Of a stretch of 64,000 nt of DNA, positions 9,330 to 18,354 are shown one piece after another. The translations under genes and the position numbers were made by a program. How positions within the stretch are numbered: the stretch's first letter is position 1; the number at the start of each line of letters is the position of its first letter. The stretch is from Flavobacteriaceae bacterium PS02338 (GTDB taxonomy: Bacteria > Bacteroidota > Bacteroidia > Sphingobacteriales > Sphingobacteriaceae). The notes below the pieces were generated by a model, which ran no database searches, was not told the origin of the DNA, and saw nothing but the letters and a program-made list of their open reading frames with translations. The stretch is from NCBI GenBank assembly GCA_029959615.1, contig JASCOD010000001.1:434001-498000 (forward strand), written 5' to 3'.

Positions 9330-10817
9330 TTATAAGTGATTAGATTGGATAAAAGCTACACTCTGCTCAATATCCGTCGCCAACAATCTATCTGCCTCAT
9401 TAAAGCTGACCACAGTTCTAAAATCACTCAGTAGGTTTTCAATTTTCGTGGAAGATTTCAATGGGCGTCTTAGCTCTAAAGCTTGGGTCGCTGTAATTAA
9501 TTCAATTGCTAAAATACGTTCTACATTTTCTACCACACGTAAGCATTTGGTAGCGGCATTTGCGCCCATACTCACATGATCCTCTTGTCCATTACTACTT
9601 ACAATGCTATCAACCGATGCCGGTGTACACAATTGTTTATTCTCACTTACGATAGATGCCGCAGTGTATTGCGTAATCATCAATCCAGAATTTAAGCCTG
9701 CATTTTTTACTAGGAAGGGCGGCAAACCTCGTGTTCCAGAAATCAGCTGAAAAGTTCTTCGCTCGGAGATAGAACCAATCTCGGCCAATGCCAAACACAG
9801 AAAATCTAAAGTTAAAGCCAACGGTTGTCCGTGGAAATTACCTGCCGAAATAATCAAATCTTCATCCGGAAATACGTTTGGATTATCGGTAACAGAGTTG
9901 ATTTCTGTTTCAAAAACTGATTGGATATACCGAACGCTATCTTTACTTGCGCCATGCACTTGCGGCACACAACGAAATGAATATGGATCTTGGGTTTGCT
10001 TCCCTTCTTGAGCAATCAGCTCACTCCCTTCTAACCAATTTTTAATATTCTCGGCAGTTTGCAGCTGACCCTCATGAGGACGGATGACGTGACTTAAGTT
10101 TAAAAACGGATCAATGCGACAATCGAAAGCATCTATTGCAGTAGCTGCAATGGCATCGGCCCATACCAACAAATGTTGAGATTGGAGCAAGCAATGTACT
10201 CCATAAGCACTCATAAATTGTGTACCATTAATCAACGCTAAACCTTCCTTACTTTGCAACGTTAAAGATTGCCAACCGAGTTGCTCGTATAATTTAGCAG
10301 TGCTGATTTGTTCATCTTTATACCAAACTTCTCCCTCGCCAATTAGCGGCAAAGCCAAATGTGCCAAAGGAGCTAAATCTCCTGACGCGCCCAAAGAACC
10401 TTGTTTATAAACTACTGGCAAAATATCGTGATTGTAAAAATCTATCAATCTTTGCACAGTTGTTAAAGCAATACCAGAATGACCGTAACTTAAAGATTGT
10501 ATCTTTAACAACAGCATCAATTTAATGATTGGTTTTGGCACTTCACCTCCAGTTCCACAAGCGTGAGATAACAGTAAATTATGTTGAAGTATAGTGAGCT
10601 TATCTGCATCAACTTTTACGCTCTGCAAGTAACCGAACCCTGTATTGATCCCGTAAATTGGCTCTTCGGTTTTACTCATTTTATCATCTAGATACTGCCT
10701 GCATTTAATCACTTTTTCTTTGGCAACAGTCGATAAAGCAATACGCTTTGATGATTGGATAATTTCTTTGATAGCGAAAATAGTTAACCTATCAACGCCT
10801 ACTTCGTACACGGTCAT
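9330..10817 (-). CDS. hutH: Histidine ammonia-lyase
   Basis: A 495-residue enzyme that removes ammonia from histidine to give urocanate, the first step of histidine catabolism. The segment GSLGASGDLAPLAHLAL carries the Ala-Ser-Gly triad that cyclises to the MIO electrophile. Other family signatures are YGINTGFGYL near the N-terminus, SVTDNPNVF, NFHGQPLA and GQEDHVSMGANAA. Length is normal. hutU lies downstream on the same strand but separated by a divergent gene pair, so the two are not one operon. Confidence 0.94.
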   Translation of the reverse strand: MTVYEVGVDRLTIFAIKEIIQSSKRIALSTVAKEKVIKCRQYLDDKMSKTEEPIYGINTGFGYLQSVKVDADKLTILQHNLLLSHACGTGGEVPKPIIKLMLLLKIQSLSYGHSGIALTTVQRLIDFYNHDILPVVYKQGSLGASGDLAPLAHLALPLIGEGEVWYKDEQISTAKLYEQLGWQSLTLQSKEGLALINGTQFMSAYGVHCLLQSQHLLVWADAIAATAIDAFDCRIDPFLNLSHVIRPHEGQLQTAENIKNWLEGSELIAQEGKQTQDPYSFRCVPQVHGASKDSVRYIQSVFETEINSVTDNPNVFPDEDLIISAGNFHGQPLALTLDFLCLALAEIGSISERRTFQLISGTRGLPPFLVKNAGLNSGLMITQYTAASIVSENKQLCTPASVDSIVSSNGQEDHVSMGANAATKCLRVVENVERILAIELITATQALELRRPLKSSTKIENLLSDFRTVVSFNEADRLLATDIEQSVAFIQSNHL

Positions 10818-10907
10818 ATCAATTCCATTTGGTCGCTCAAAAGTATAAATAATGATAAATTTAAACTAATTTGTTCGCTTCACGTTTATACAATTATTTG
10901 ATTCACT

Positions 10908-11891
10908 ATGAAGCGTTTATTCTTATTTGCAGTTGCTTTTATTTTAAATATCAACTTGTTTGCACAGAAAACAGACACTCTATCCATCACTTTAGAACAA
11001 GTAAAATATGCCTATCCTATCAAGTATTTTCCAGTACAGCTAGAAAGTCAAGATTTACGAATGGCCTATATGGATGTAGCACCAAGCTCCAAAGCTAATG
11101 GTAGAACGGTAATGTTATTTCATGGTAAGAATTTTGGCGGCTATTACTGGACAAATGTCATCAAGGCATTAAGCGAAAACGGCTATCGTGTAATTATACC
11201 TGACCAAATTGGTTTTGGTAAATCATCCAAAGCATTTGTTCACTATAGCTTCCATCAAATGGCTAAATGGAACAGCCAACTTTTAGACAGCTTGAAGATT
11301 AACAAATCTGTTATTTTAGGACACTCTATGGGCGGGATGCTAGCTACTCGTTTTGCTTTGCTATTTCCAGAAAAAACCGAAAAACTGGTTCTGGAAAACC
11401 CAATTGGACTGGAAGACTACAGAGCTTTTGTACCCTATGTAACTACCGAACAGCAATACAAAACCGAGTTAAAAACTACTGCAGAAAGTGTGAAGAAATA
11501 TTATCAAAATTCTTACTTCACAGAATGGAAACCTGAGTACGATGAATTAGTTCGCATTGCTGGTGGTGTAACTTTCAGTGCAGATTATCCTCGCTGGGCA
11601 AAAGTAGCCGCATTAACTTTTACCATGATTTACGAACAACCCGTGGTACATGAATTTCCGAATGTAAAAGTGCCAACTTTGTTATTAATTGGTAAAGAAG
11701 ACAAAACCATTGTTGGTAAAGGTTTACTTAATAAAGAAGACCAAAGAAAGTACGGACAATATAAAGTTTTAGGAAAAGCTACTGCAGCGAAAATCCCTGG
11801 TGCAAAGCTGATAGAGTTTGATGGCGTTGGGCACATTCCTCATTTAGAAAAACCAGAGGAGTTTTTGAAAGCGCTGATTGGGAATTTGTAA
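10908..11891 (+). CDS. Alpha/beta-fold hydrolase, secreted
   Basis: A 327-residue protein with a signal peptide (about 1-20, ending LFAQ). The catalytic serine lies in GHSMGGM (about residue 144), the acid probably in LIGKEDKT, and the histidine in GVGHIPHLEKPEEF. The oxyanion-hole strand reads MLFHGKNFGGYYW. It matches the haloperoxidase / epoxide-hydrolase-like branch of the superfamily. The exact substrate cannot be told from sequence. It acts after export, probably in the periplasm, and is flanked by divergent hutH and by a palindromic repeat after its stop. Confidence 0.85.
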   Translation: MKRLFLFAVAFILNINLFAQKTDTLSITLEQVKYAYPIKYFPVQLESQDLRMAYMDVAPSSKANGRTVMLFHGKNFGGYYWTNVIKALSENGYRVIIPDQIGFGKSSKAFVHYSFHQMAKWNSQLLDSLKINKSVILGHSMGGMLATRFALLFPEKTEKLVLENPIGLEDYRAFVPYVTTEQQYKTELKTTAESVKKYYQNSYFTEWKPEYDELVRIAGGVTFSADYPRWAKVAALTFTMIYEQPVVHEFPNVKVPTLLLIGKEDKTIVGKGLLNKEDQRKYGQYKVLGKATAAKIPGAKLIEFDGVGHIPHLEKPEEFLKALIGNL

Positions 11892-11900
11892 CAACAAAAA

Positions 11901-11966
11901 CGTCATTGCGAGGCACAAAGCAATCTCTCCAATTAATAAAAGATTGCTTCGTGCCTTGCAATGACG
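11901..11966. repeat. Long palindromic intergenic repeat (GTCATTGCGAGG family)
   Basis: A 26-bp left arm (11901-11926) pairs with 11941-11966 at 24 of 26 positions around a 14-nt loop. It begins CGTCATTGCGAGG and contains GCAATCT. It lies between convergent genes and may act as a terminator. This sequence type resembles dispersed REP-like palindromes found widely in bacteria; that recognition is from general knowledge. Confidence 0.75.
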
Positions 11967-11981
11967 GCAAGAATAAAGTAA

Positions 11982-13571
11982 TTACTTCCTTTCTATAATC
12001 GTATAACTCACTTTTTGTGTAGAAACTCTTCCGAAACGGTCAGTAGCCTTAATTTCAATTTCGTGTTTACCAGCAGGTAGTTTCGCAGGAATATCGCCTC
12101 TCCATAAGTGAGTGCTAGATTCCGCATTTGAAGGCCTACGCCCTGATAATAACGTTTCAGTTTCATCAAAGCGAGATAAGGTACTTAAAAACTTAGGATC
12201 CATCGCTTCTACATAAGTCATGTTTGCCCACTTGCCGCCATCAATAGCATAAGTTACTTTATCGCCTTTGGCACCCATAAACAAATTCACAAAAACACCA
12301 GCCGAAGTACGTTTGTATTTTTCTACCACTTTTGGCACGAAAACTTCCATTCGGTAATCTGCATCTTTACCAGCAACTTTGTAATCAATGGTGTACTCGT
12401 TTCCTTTAAGATTTAGGAACGCATAACCCTTTGGCGTACCATCACGCATGGTTGAGCTTGGCGTACCATTTGCTTTCAATTCGCCAGAATACCAATCGCC
12501 AGAAGTGGTACCAGCATTATATTCGTGATGTGGTTTTTGTTGCAACCAACCATCGGCTTTGCCATAAAAATTTTGGCGTTGTAAATGTGTATGTGCAGAC
12601 ATTGACAAAGTGTGAGGGAAATCCTTCAACAACTCAAATAAACGTTTTCTGTCTTTCAAACGAAAAGAATTTCCTTCTTTATCAGTATCGTTATTCATCA
12701 ATGGAATATGAAAGGCCAAAACCACTAATTGGTCTTTGCTTACGTGCTTTAGGTCGTTCTCGATGAACTTAAATTGGTCTTCTCTAAAACCTCCCCAATA
12801 ACCTTTGCCACTTCTTGGGTCTGGGTACAAAACATCGTCTAACACAATGAAATGCACTTTACCATAGTTTAGGGAATAGTTCGCTGGCCCAAAATCAGCT
12901 TCAAAAGTCTCGTCAGAAAGACTATCTACTTTAGCATCAAAATTTAAATCGTGGTTGCCCAACAAATTATACCAAGGTAAACCGATCTTTTTAATGGCTT
13001 TGATATAGGGATTATTTAGACTTAAATCGTTACCAACTAAATCGCCTAAACTTAAGCCAAAGGCTACATTTTTAATCCCTACAACTTCATCAACAATATC
13101 TTTCTCAAAAAAATCTACTTCTTCTTGCGTATAAGGTTGCGGGTCGCCAAATACCAACACTCTAAATTCATCGCTTTCTTCTTTTTTAATCAAAGGAAAA
13201 TCTAGACTTGCTGGCAAAGCTCCCGTAGGCTTGCTACCAGCAAATTTAAAATCTGCAGGTGAGCCATTTGGCTTGTGGATATAATGATTTGAAGGTTGAT
13301 TATTTGCATTCAATGGCGACTGATATCCGCTAGGTTTAACTACAAAAATCACTTGCGAATCGCGTTTTGGCAAACTATAGCCACCTTTAGCATCGGTTTT
13401 TACTACTTCAACGCCGTTACTAACTGCAACACCTTCTAAACCAACTTCTTTTTTTTCTCTTTTTCCATTTGCATTTACATCATGATAAACCACTCCTTTA
13501 ATATTTTGCGCAAATACTGAAGAAGAGGCTAAAGAGAAAAACAGAACACTTTTAATTATCGTACCTTTCAT
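11982..13571 (-). CDS. Calcineurin-like phosphoesterase, secreted
   Basis: A 529-residue protein with a signal peptide (about 1-21). Residues of about 25-115 form a beta-sandwich of the MetallophosN type (GVVYHDVNANGKREKKEVGLEGVAV). The metallophosphoesterase domain follows, with the metal-binding motifs VFGDPQP, GDLVGND, LGNHDLNFD, AFHIPLMN and SAHTHLQRQ. A C-terminal domain of about 150 residues corresponds to MetallophosC. The three-part order is typical of Bacteroidota enzymes of this class. The substrate, a phosphoester or possibly a pyrophosphate, is not determined by sequence. Transcribed alone. Confidence 0.9.
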   Translation of the reverse strand: MKGTIIKSVLFFSLASSSVFAQNIKGVVYHDVNANGKREKKEVGLEGVAVSNGVEVVKTDAKGGYSLPKRDSQVIFVVKPSGYQSPLNANNQPSNHYIHKPNGSPADFKFAGSKPTGALPASLDFPLIKKEESDEFRVLVFGDPQPYTQEEVDFFEKDIVDEVVGIKNVAFGLSLGDLVGNDLSLNNPYIKAIKKIGLPWYNLLGNHDLNFDAKVDSLSDETFEADFGPANYSLNYGKVHFIVLDDVLYPDPRSGKGYWGGFREDQFKFIENDLKHVSKDQLVVLAFHIPLMNNDTDKEGNSFRLKDRKRLFELLKDFPHTLSMSAHTHLQRQNFYGKADGWLQQKPHHEYNAGTTSGDWYSGELKANGTPSSTMRDGTPKGYAFLNLKGNEYTIDYKVAGKDADYRMEVFVPKVVEKYKRTSAGVFVNLFMGAKGDKVTYAIDGGKWANMTYVEAMDPKFLSTLSRFDETETLLSGRRPSNAESSTHLWRGDIPAKLPAGKHEIEIKATDRFGRVSTQKVSYTIIERK

Positions 13572-13700
13572 TTTGTTTCTTTTGCTTTTATAAGCACAAA
13601 ACTAGAGGAACTATGTTAAGTCATTAAACAGGTAATATTAAGGCTTTGTGAAGGATAATGTGTTTAGAAAAAAATTAAGCTTTTTCATAAAACACATGTG

Positions 13701-13753
13701 TCATGTTGAGCTTGTCGAAACATCTCTAAAAATAGTCTTCGACAAGCTCAGAC
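13701..13753. repeat. Palindromic intergenic repeat (TGAGCTTGTCGAA family)
   Basis: TGAGCTTGTCGAA (13707-13719) pairs perfectly with TTCGACAAGCTCA (13738-13750). A related, more complex copy is at 51265-51359. It lies in the gap upstream of the phosphoesterase and downstream of the oxidoreductase. Confidence 0.7.
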
Positions 13754-13789
13754 TAACAACTAAAAGTCCTACGGAAGTTAAACCAGTTT

Positions 13790-14806
13790 TTAACTTTTTA
13801 AAATCTCCAACTGCGTAATCACATCTTCTTCCGTAATTGGATATGGCTGGTTGTTAGCAATGGCTTGATAAACCAATTCAAAAAGTTCTCCGTAATTTCC
13901 TTGCGGTGATGTTAGTGTCGTAATCTCTCTCTCTCCATCTGAGGTTACCAAGGTTAATATTGCTGCATCTGCTGGAACTTCTATTCCGTAGCCCTTATCT
14001 GATGGCGTCATTCCTTTCAACAACTGGCCTTCCTGTGCATCGCCGTGGTTTTTAGAGAATGAGCCTAAGGAACCATTTACCACAAAAGCAGGAGGAATAT
14101 TTGCTGCCAACAAAGTTGCGGTTAGGTACACATTTAATTGATTTGGATAGGCCAAATGAATGAAAAAATAATCATCAACCTTACTTCCTTCTCTATTATT
14201 GGCAAGTACTTTATAAAATCTCTCTGGTTTACCGAATAATGCGATTGCTTGATCTAATAAATGCGGTCCTAAATCATAAGGCAACCCACTTGCTTCAAAG
14301 CTAGGATCTTCCTTAAAACCTTTGGGTCCAATTTCATTTCTATACCTATCAAATCGGAAATAAATTTCAGTCAACTTCCCCAATTTCCCACTATCTATAA
14401 TTTCTTTAGTGATTTTAAAACCGCTATCAAATCTTCTGTTTTGATAAACCAAAGCTTTTTTATCTACCTCTTTTGCCAAAGCAAATAGCTCTTTAGCTTG
14501 TGCTACCGTAGCCGTAAAAGGTTTTTCTACCAAAATATGTTTACCGGCTAGCAAACACTTCTTCGCATAATCGTAGTGCGTATAATTTGGTGTATTGATA
14601 ATAATAAGGTCGATATTTTCATCAGCAATTAGCTCATCGATGGTATCGTAACTAATTACACCTGGATAATCCTGAGCGGCTTGTTTCTTGCTACGTTCTG
14701 TAACTGCCACAAAATTAAATCCATCATTTAAGTGAACAAAAGGAGCATGAAACACCTTTCCTGACATCCCATAGGCCATTAAGCCCACATTTATTTTAGA
14801 ACCCAT
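13790..14806 (-). CDS. Gfo/Idh/MocA family oxidoreductase
   Basis: A 338-residue NAD(P)-dependent oxidoreductase. The N-terminal Rossmann domain has GLMAYGMSGKVFHAPF as nucleotide loop and IINTPNYTHYDYAKKCLLAGKHILVEKPF, with the family's EKP motif. The C-terminal alpha/beta substrate domain (about 130-338) contains GLPYDLGPHLLDQAIALFG, with the conserved catalytic histidine region. Members act on sugars, inositols or related polyols; this subgroup looks like the YhhX / YdgJ type. No neighbour identifies the substrate. Confidence 0.9.
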   Translation of the reverse strand: MGSKINVGLMAYGMSGKVFHAPFVHLNDGFNFVAVTERSKKQAAQDYPGVISYDTIDELIADENIDLIIINTPNYTHYDYAKKCLLAGKHILVEKPFTATVAQAKELFALAKEVDKKALVYQNRRFDSGFKITKEIIDSGKLGKLTEIYFRFDRYRNEIGPKGFKEDPSFEASGLPYDLGPHLLDQAIALFGKPERFYKVLANNREGSKVDDYFFIHLAYPNQLNVYLTATLLAANIPPAFVVNGSLGSFSKNHGDAQEGQLLKGMTPSDKGYGIEVPADAAILTLVTSDGEREITTLTSPQGNYGELFELVYQAIANNQPYPITEEDVITQLEILKS

Positions 14807-14906
14807 ATTACAAAGCTAAAAGACTAAAGCTAAAAGAACAAAGATTAAAGATGAAAGAGTAAAGACCAAAGCTTAAAGAGTAAGTACATAGCTTGAGTCA
14901 AATCTG

Positions 14907-14914
14907 TATATTTG
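14907..14914 (+). promoter_or_regulatory. -7 box directly before the ATG at 14919
   Basis: TATATTTG fits TAnnTTTG exactly and ends 4 nt before the start codon, so the message should begin at or next to the ATG. No clear TTTG is seen at the -33 position. Confidence 0.45.
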
Positions 14915-14918
14915 CAAT

Positions 14919-15263
14919 ATGAAGCCAGCAGAAATCAATATTAGATGGAAAGAGCTGCAAGAAAAACTAGCCGAAGATTTTGACTCAGACACTCCTGATT
15001 TAAAAGTGGTATTGTTTTTAATTGGTGTACAAGAGTTAGGTAAAGGACCAGGAAAGTTCAGCAAAAGACAAAAAGAAGAGTTAATGCATATTGCTACTTG
15101 TCGTTTGTTGAGTGAAATGGGATTTTATGAATTAGAAGCGCTAGACCAAGATGGATGGCCACATTGGAAATTGGTAAAACAAATTCCGGCGTATGCAGGT
15201 CTTGAACAAGAGATGCTTCTAAAATCTCTAGCTATCACTTATTTTGCAGATATCTACGAATAA
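14919..15263 (+). CDS. Conserved hypothetical protein (114 aa)
   Basis: A short, soluble, mostly helical protein. It has a charged first helix (INIRWKELQEKLAEDF), then LKVVLFLIGVQELGKGPGKFSKRQKEELMHIA, then GFYELEALDQDGWPHW, and ends in LKSLAITYFADIYE. The W-P-H-W segment and GVQELGKGPGKFSKRQKEE look conserved in Bacteroidota, but no function is known to me. The start fits a -7 box 4 nt upstream. A terminator follows the stop directly. Confidence 0.7.
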   Translation: MKPAEINIRWKELQEKLAEDFDSDTPDLKVVLFLIGVQELGKGPGKFSKRQKEELMHIATCRLLSEMGFYELEALDQDGWPHWKLVKQIPAYAGLEQEMLLKSLAITYFADIYE

Positions 15264-15265
15264 AA

Positions 15266-15290
15266 AAACCCCGAATTTACTTCGGGGTTT
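15266..15290. terminator. Bidirectional terminator
   Basis: AAACCCCGAA (15266-15275) and TTCGGGGTTT (15281-15290) form a perfect 10-bp stem with a 5-nt loop between the convergent genes ending at 15263 and 15318. Confidence 0.85.
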
Positions 15291-15317
15291 CTTATATCAG
15301 ATAAATTAGTTTCTAAA

Positions 15318-15998
15318 CTATCCTGCTTTTTCAGCAGCTTCTTTTTTCAATTGCTCGTTAGCTACGATTACAATCTCAACTCTACGGTTAGCTGCACGAC
15401 CAGCGTCAGTACTGTTATCAGCGATTGGCTCGTTTAAACCTTTACCCTCTGTAACTAAACGTGATGCGGGAACACCTTGAGAAACTGCGTAAGTTTTAAC
15501 TGCAGCAGCTCTTTTTTCTGATACCGTTTGATTTACTGCAGCAGTACCAACGTTATCAGTATGACCGATAACTTTTACATCAGTTCCTGGGTATTGATTT
15601 AACGACGAAGCTAAAGATTGGATGTTCGTTTTAGCTGCATCTTTCAATTCAGTTTTATTAAAATCGAAAAGGATACCGCTATCAAATCTCACAATGATAC
15701 CTTCACCTTCACGAATTACCTCTGCACCTGGAATTGCTTGCTTAATTTCAGCAGCTTGCTTATCCATTCTTTTACCAATGAAACCACCAGCAGTACCACC
15801 AACTGCAGCACCAATTACAGCACCTACAGCTGTATTACCTGCTTTCTTACCAATTAAAGCACCAATTACGCCACCTGCAGCTGCACCAATACCTGCACCT
15901 TTTTGAGTGTTGTTTAAGCTATCGCAGCTTTGAAAAATCATTGCACCTACCGATAAAGCTATAGCGACAGTTGCTGTCTTGAATTTTGTAGTCATCAT
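15318..15998 (-). CDS. OmpA family lipoprotein with glycine zipper
   Basis: A 226-residue protein. The lipobox-like IFQSC at about residues 21-25 suggests a lipoprotein. Residues of about 34-80 are glycine-rich (GAGIGAAAGGVIGALIGKKAGN and a second copy), a glycine-zipper region. Residues of about 105-215 form an OmpA C-terminal peptidoglycan-binding domain (IGHTDNVGTAAVNQTVSEKRA, then RLVTEGKG and AANRRVEI). It would tie the outer membrane to peptidoglycan. A -7 box (plus-strand CAAAGGTA, 16040-16047) lies upstream. The first of two adjacent ATGs was chosen; the second (15995) is equally possible. Confidence 0.9.
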   Translation of the reverse strand: MMTTKFKTATVAIALSVGAMIFQSCDSLNNTQKGAGIGAAAGGVIGALIGKKAGNTAVGAVIGAAVGGTAGGFIGKRMDKQAAEIKQAIPGAEVIREGEGIIVRFDSGILFDFNKTELKDAAKTNIQSLASSLNQYPGTDVKVIGHTDNVGTAAVNQTVSEKRAAAVKTYAVSQGVPASRLVTEGKGLNEPIADNSTDAGRAANRRVEIVIVANEQLKKEAAEKAG

Positions 15999-16180
15999 TT
16001 CTTTTATTTCGTTTATTATAATGTTGATAAATGTACTTTCAAAGGTAATGCCAAATTTCTCATTAACCTTACAAAATATTCCTAATATGAATAAAATGCG
16101 CTCTTAGGATAACAATAGTATAAGCAGATGGTTTTCTCTCTCCTCAATTTGAGCAAAAATTGACCATATTTATATACAAA

Positions 16181-16876
16181 TTACTCAGAAAAGTAAGCTT
16201 CCAATTCTTTTAATGAATTTTCATCAGTGTAAAAATCCTTAATTATTTTACCTTTTTCTAGTAGGATAATTCTACTACAAACATCTGTTACATGATTTAA
16301 ATCGTGACTAGAAATAAATGTAGTTAGCCTTTGTGTTGTACTCAGGTTTTTAATTAAAGCCTTTAGCCTGATCTGTGTAGTTGGATCTAAATTGGCAAAA
16401 GGCTCGTCCAGAATTAACAGTTCAGGCTTTTGCATTAAAGCTGCAGCAATTCCTACTTTGTTCTGGTTTCCTTTAGAAAAGTCGCGGATATACTTACCTC
16501 GGTTTAAGATCTCACCATTAAAAAACTCTTCGTATTGCTTTAAATAATCACCCACATGCGCCACACTCAGCCCATGTAAACTCCCTATGAAAGTAAAATA
16601 TTCTTCCGGAGTTAGGTAATCTATTAAAAAGCCCTCATCTAAATACGAAGCAGTATAATCTTTCCATTGGGCACTATTGGCTACATTAATATCTTTTGAT
16701 AAGATTTCGCCGCCATCTGGTCTGATCAAATCTAATAACATTCTAAAAAAAGTAGTTTTTCCAGCTCCGTTATTTCCAACTAGACCAATGGTTTCGCCAG
16801 CTTTTATATTTAAGCGTTCTATATCTACTACGGTACGTCCACCGTAACCTTTTATTAAATTCTTAACTTCAATCAT
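16181..16876 (-). CDS. ABC transporter ATP-binding protein
   Basis: A 231-residue ATPase with Walker A GNNGAGKTT (about 36-44), the signature region FSKGNQNKVGIAAAL, Walker B LLILDEPFANLD, and the H-loop in FISSHDLNHV. It follows the permease gene by 4 bp on the same strand, so the two form an exporter. The substrate is unknown. The operon also holds rarA upstream. Confidence 0.93.
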   Translation of the reverse strand: MIEVKNLIKGYGGRTVVDIERLNIKAGETIGLVGNNGAGKTTFFRMLLDLIRPDGGEILSKDINVANSAQWKDYTASYLDEGFLIDYLTPEEYFTFIGSLHGLSVAHVGDYLKQYEEFFNGEILNRGKYIRDFSKGNQNKVGIAAALMQKPELLILDEPFANLDPTTQIRLKALIKNLSTTQRLTTFISSHDLNHVTDVCSRIILLEKGKIIKDFYTDENSLKELEAYFSE

Positions 16877-16880
16877 AGTC

Positions 16881-18353
16881 TTATTCTCTAAAGCCTTCGG
16901 CTATTTTATAACGTTGTTTTTCGAATCTGTTTACAATTAATTTTATCCAGTAGTTTCTAAGTAATAAGGTAATTAAACCAAAGAGACCAATAGCTACCAA
17001 GCCCCAATAAGGTTTGTTCATGATACCAAATGGCACGTAAAGCAAAATAGGAACTAAGAAAAATGGGAATCCTAAAATCCACTGTGTGGCTCCAACACCT
17101 TGCCAATTAAAACTAGCACTTTGCGTAATATCTAATCGCTTATAGTTGTTAGTTGCAAAAAACAGAACCAATACTGTTCCAAATCCAATATTATACAAGT
17201 ATGCGGCTAAGTGTAACAATAATAATTTATAGCTCATAAAGCCATAAAAACTAGATAAAATGGTAATTACCGTACTTCCAATGGTGAATAATAAAAATTT
17301 CGCCTTGATGAAATCTTTAAAGTTGATCTTATTAGAAAGTAAACCATCAAAATGTGCACTTTGCCAAGCGAACATAAACTGCCCATAAGTAACAATAGAA
17401 ATACCCGTCATAAAGATTGCGGCAAACAGCATTGTTCCAAATTGATCTGAAGCAAGCTGTTTCTCTTTATAAAACAAGAAACCATAGGCCAAAAATAGCA
17501 AGCCCATTACTAAGGAACTCCTAGAACGTTTGTGTCTTAGAATAAGCTTCAGTTCTAAAGCAGCCAATTCACCAACACGGCCAAAACTATTTAAGAAAGG
17601 ATAATCAGTACTTGCTTTTTTATCATCTTTCGTACTTAGTTCTTCTGTATAAAGGTTTGATTTTAAGAACGATGAATTAACAGTAAAGATCGCAAAGCCT
17701 AACGCAACAAATACCAAACACAAGAAAGGGTACTTTGCTACCGCTTGAAAAATCACATTCGAGAACTCCCTAATAGAAATGATTTCGTAATAATCTAAGC
17801 CTACTAAACCCAAAATGAGGAGCATACCTGCACCAAAAATTGCGACGTTATTTATTGATTTTCGCTTTAGATACAGTATAAAAAAGTTGTTGAAAAATAT
17901 CAAGCCTAAGATGGAAAGCAGATAAGCAACACCAACCAATCCACCTTGCTTAAACATTACACTAACAAAGATGAACGGAAAAAATATAAACCAGGGAAGT
18001 ATATTAAAAATGGAAAATAACGATTTAATGTTCAGAAAATTTACGATGGTTTTTCTAGAAATATTCAAATGGAGATAAGGGACAATACTTAGCGTTGGTA
18101 GCTCTTGCATTTGCACACGTATTGCCAAGTCAAACAGGAAATAATACAATATAAATCCATTGAAAATAATAAGGGGATTAGCTCCTGGAGAAATCTTTCC
18201 GATAATGGTTTCCATTAGTAGACCTATACCTATGGCAACTATCAAAAAATAGAGCATAAAAAAGCCTAATACGACTTGGGCGGCAATACTGCCTGCTTTA
18301 TTTCTACTGCGCCAAAATGATTTCCATTGGTGTGATAAAAAGGTACTCAGCAT
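16881..18353 (-). CDS. ABC transporter permease, DUF5687 type
   Basis: A 490-residue membrane protein with about ten to twelve hydrophobic segments, for example residues 20-47, 58-80, 115-135, 150-165, 172-190, and a series from 280 to the end. The N-terminus FLSHQWKSFWRSRNKAGSIAAQVVLG is typical of DUF5687 permeases in Bacteroidota. It pairs with the ATPase downstream. A single ATG gives the start, one base after the rarA stop codon, which suggests coupled expression. Confidence 0.88.
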   Translation of the reverse strand: MLSTFLSHQWKSFWRSRNKAGSIAAQVVLGFFMLYFLIVAIGIGLLMETIIGKISPGANPLIIFNGFILYYFLFDLAIRVQMQELPTLSIVPYLHLNISRKTIVNFLNIKSLFSIFNILPWFIFFPFIFVSVMFKQGGLVGVAYLLSILGLIFFNNFFILYLKRKSINNVAIFGAGMLLILGLVGLDYYEIISIREFSNVIFQAVAKYPFLCLVFVALGFAIFTVNSSFLKSNLYTEELSTKDDKKASTDYPFLNSFGRVGELAALELKLILRHKRSRSSLVMGLLFLAYGFLFYKEKQLASDQFGTMLFAAIFMTGISIVTYGQFMFAWQSAHFDGLLSNKINFKDFIKAKFLLFTIGSTVITILSSFYGFMSYKLLLLHLAAYLYNIGFGTVLVLFFATNNYKRLDITQSASFNWQGVGATQWILGFPFFLVPILLYVPFGIMNKPYWGLVAIGLFGLITLLLRNYWIKLIVNRFEKQRYKIAEGFRE

Positions 18354-18354
18354 A

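Noticed and set aside
12431..12766. Plus-strand frame of 111 codons
   Set aside because: Lies wholly within the well-supported phosphoesterase gene on the other strand.
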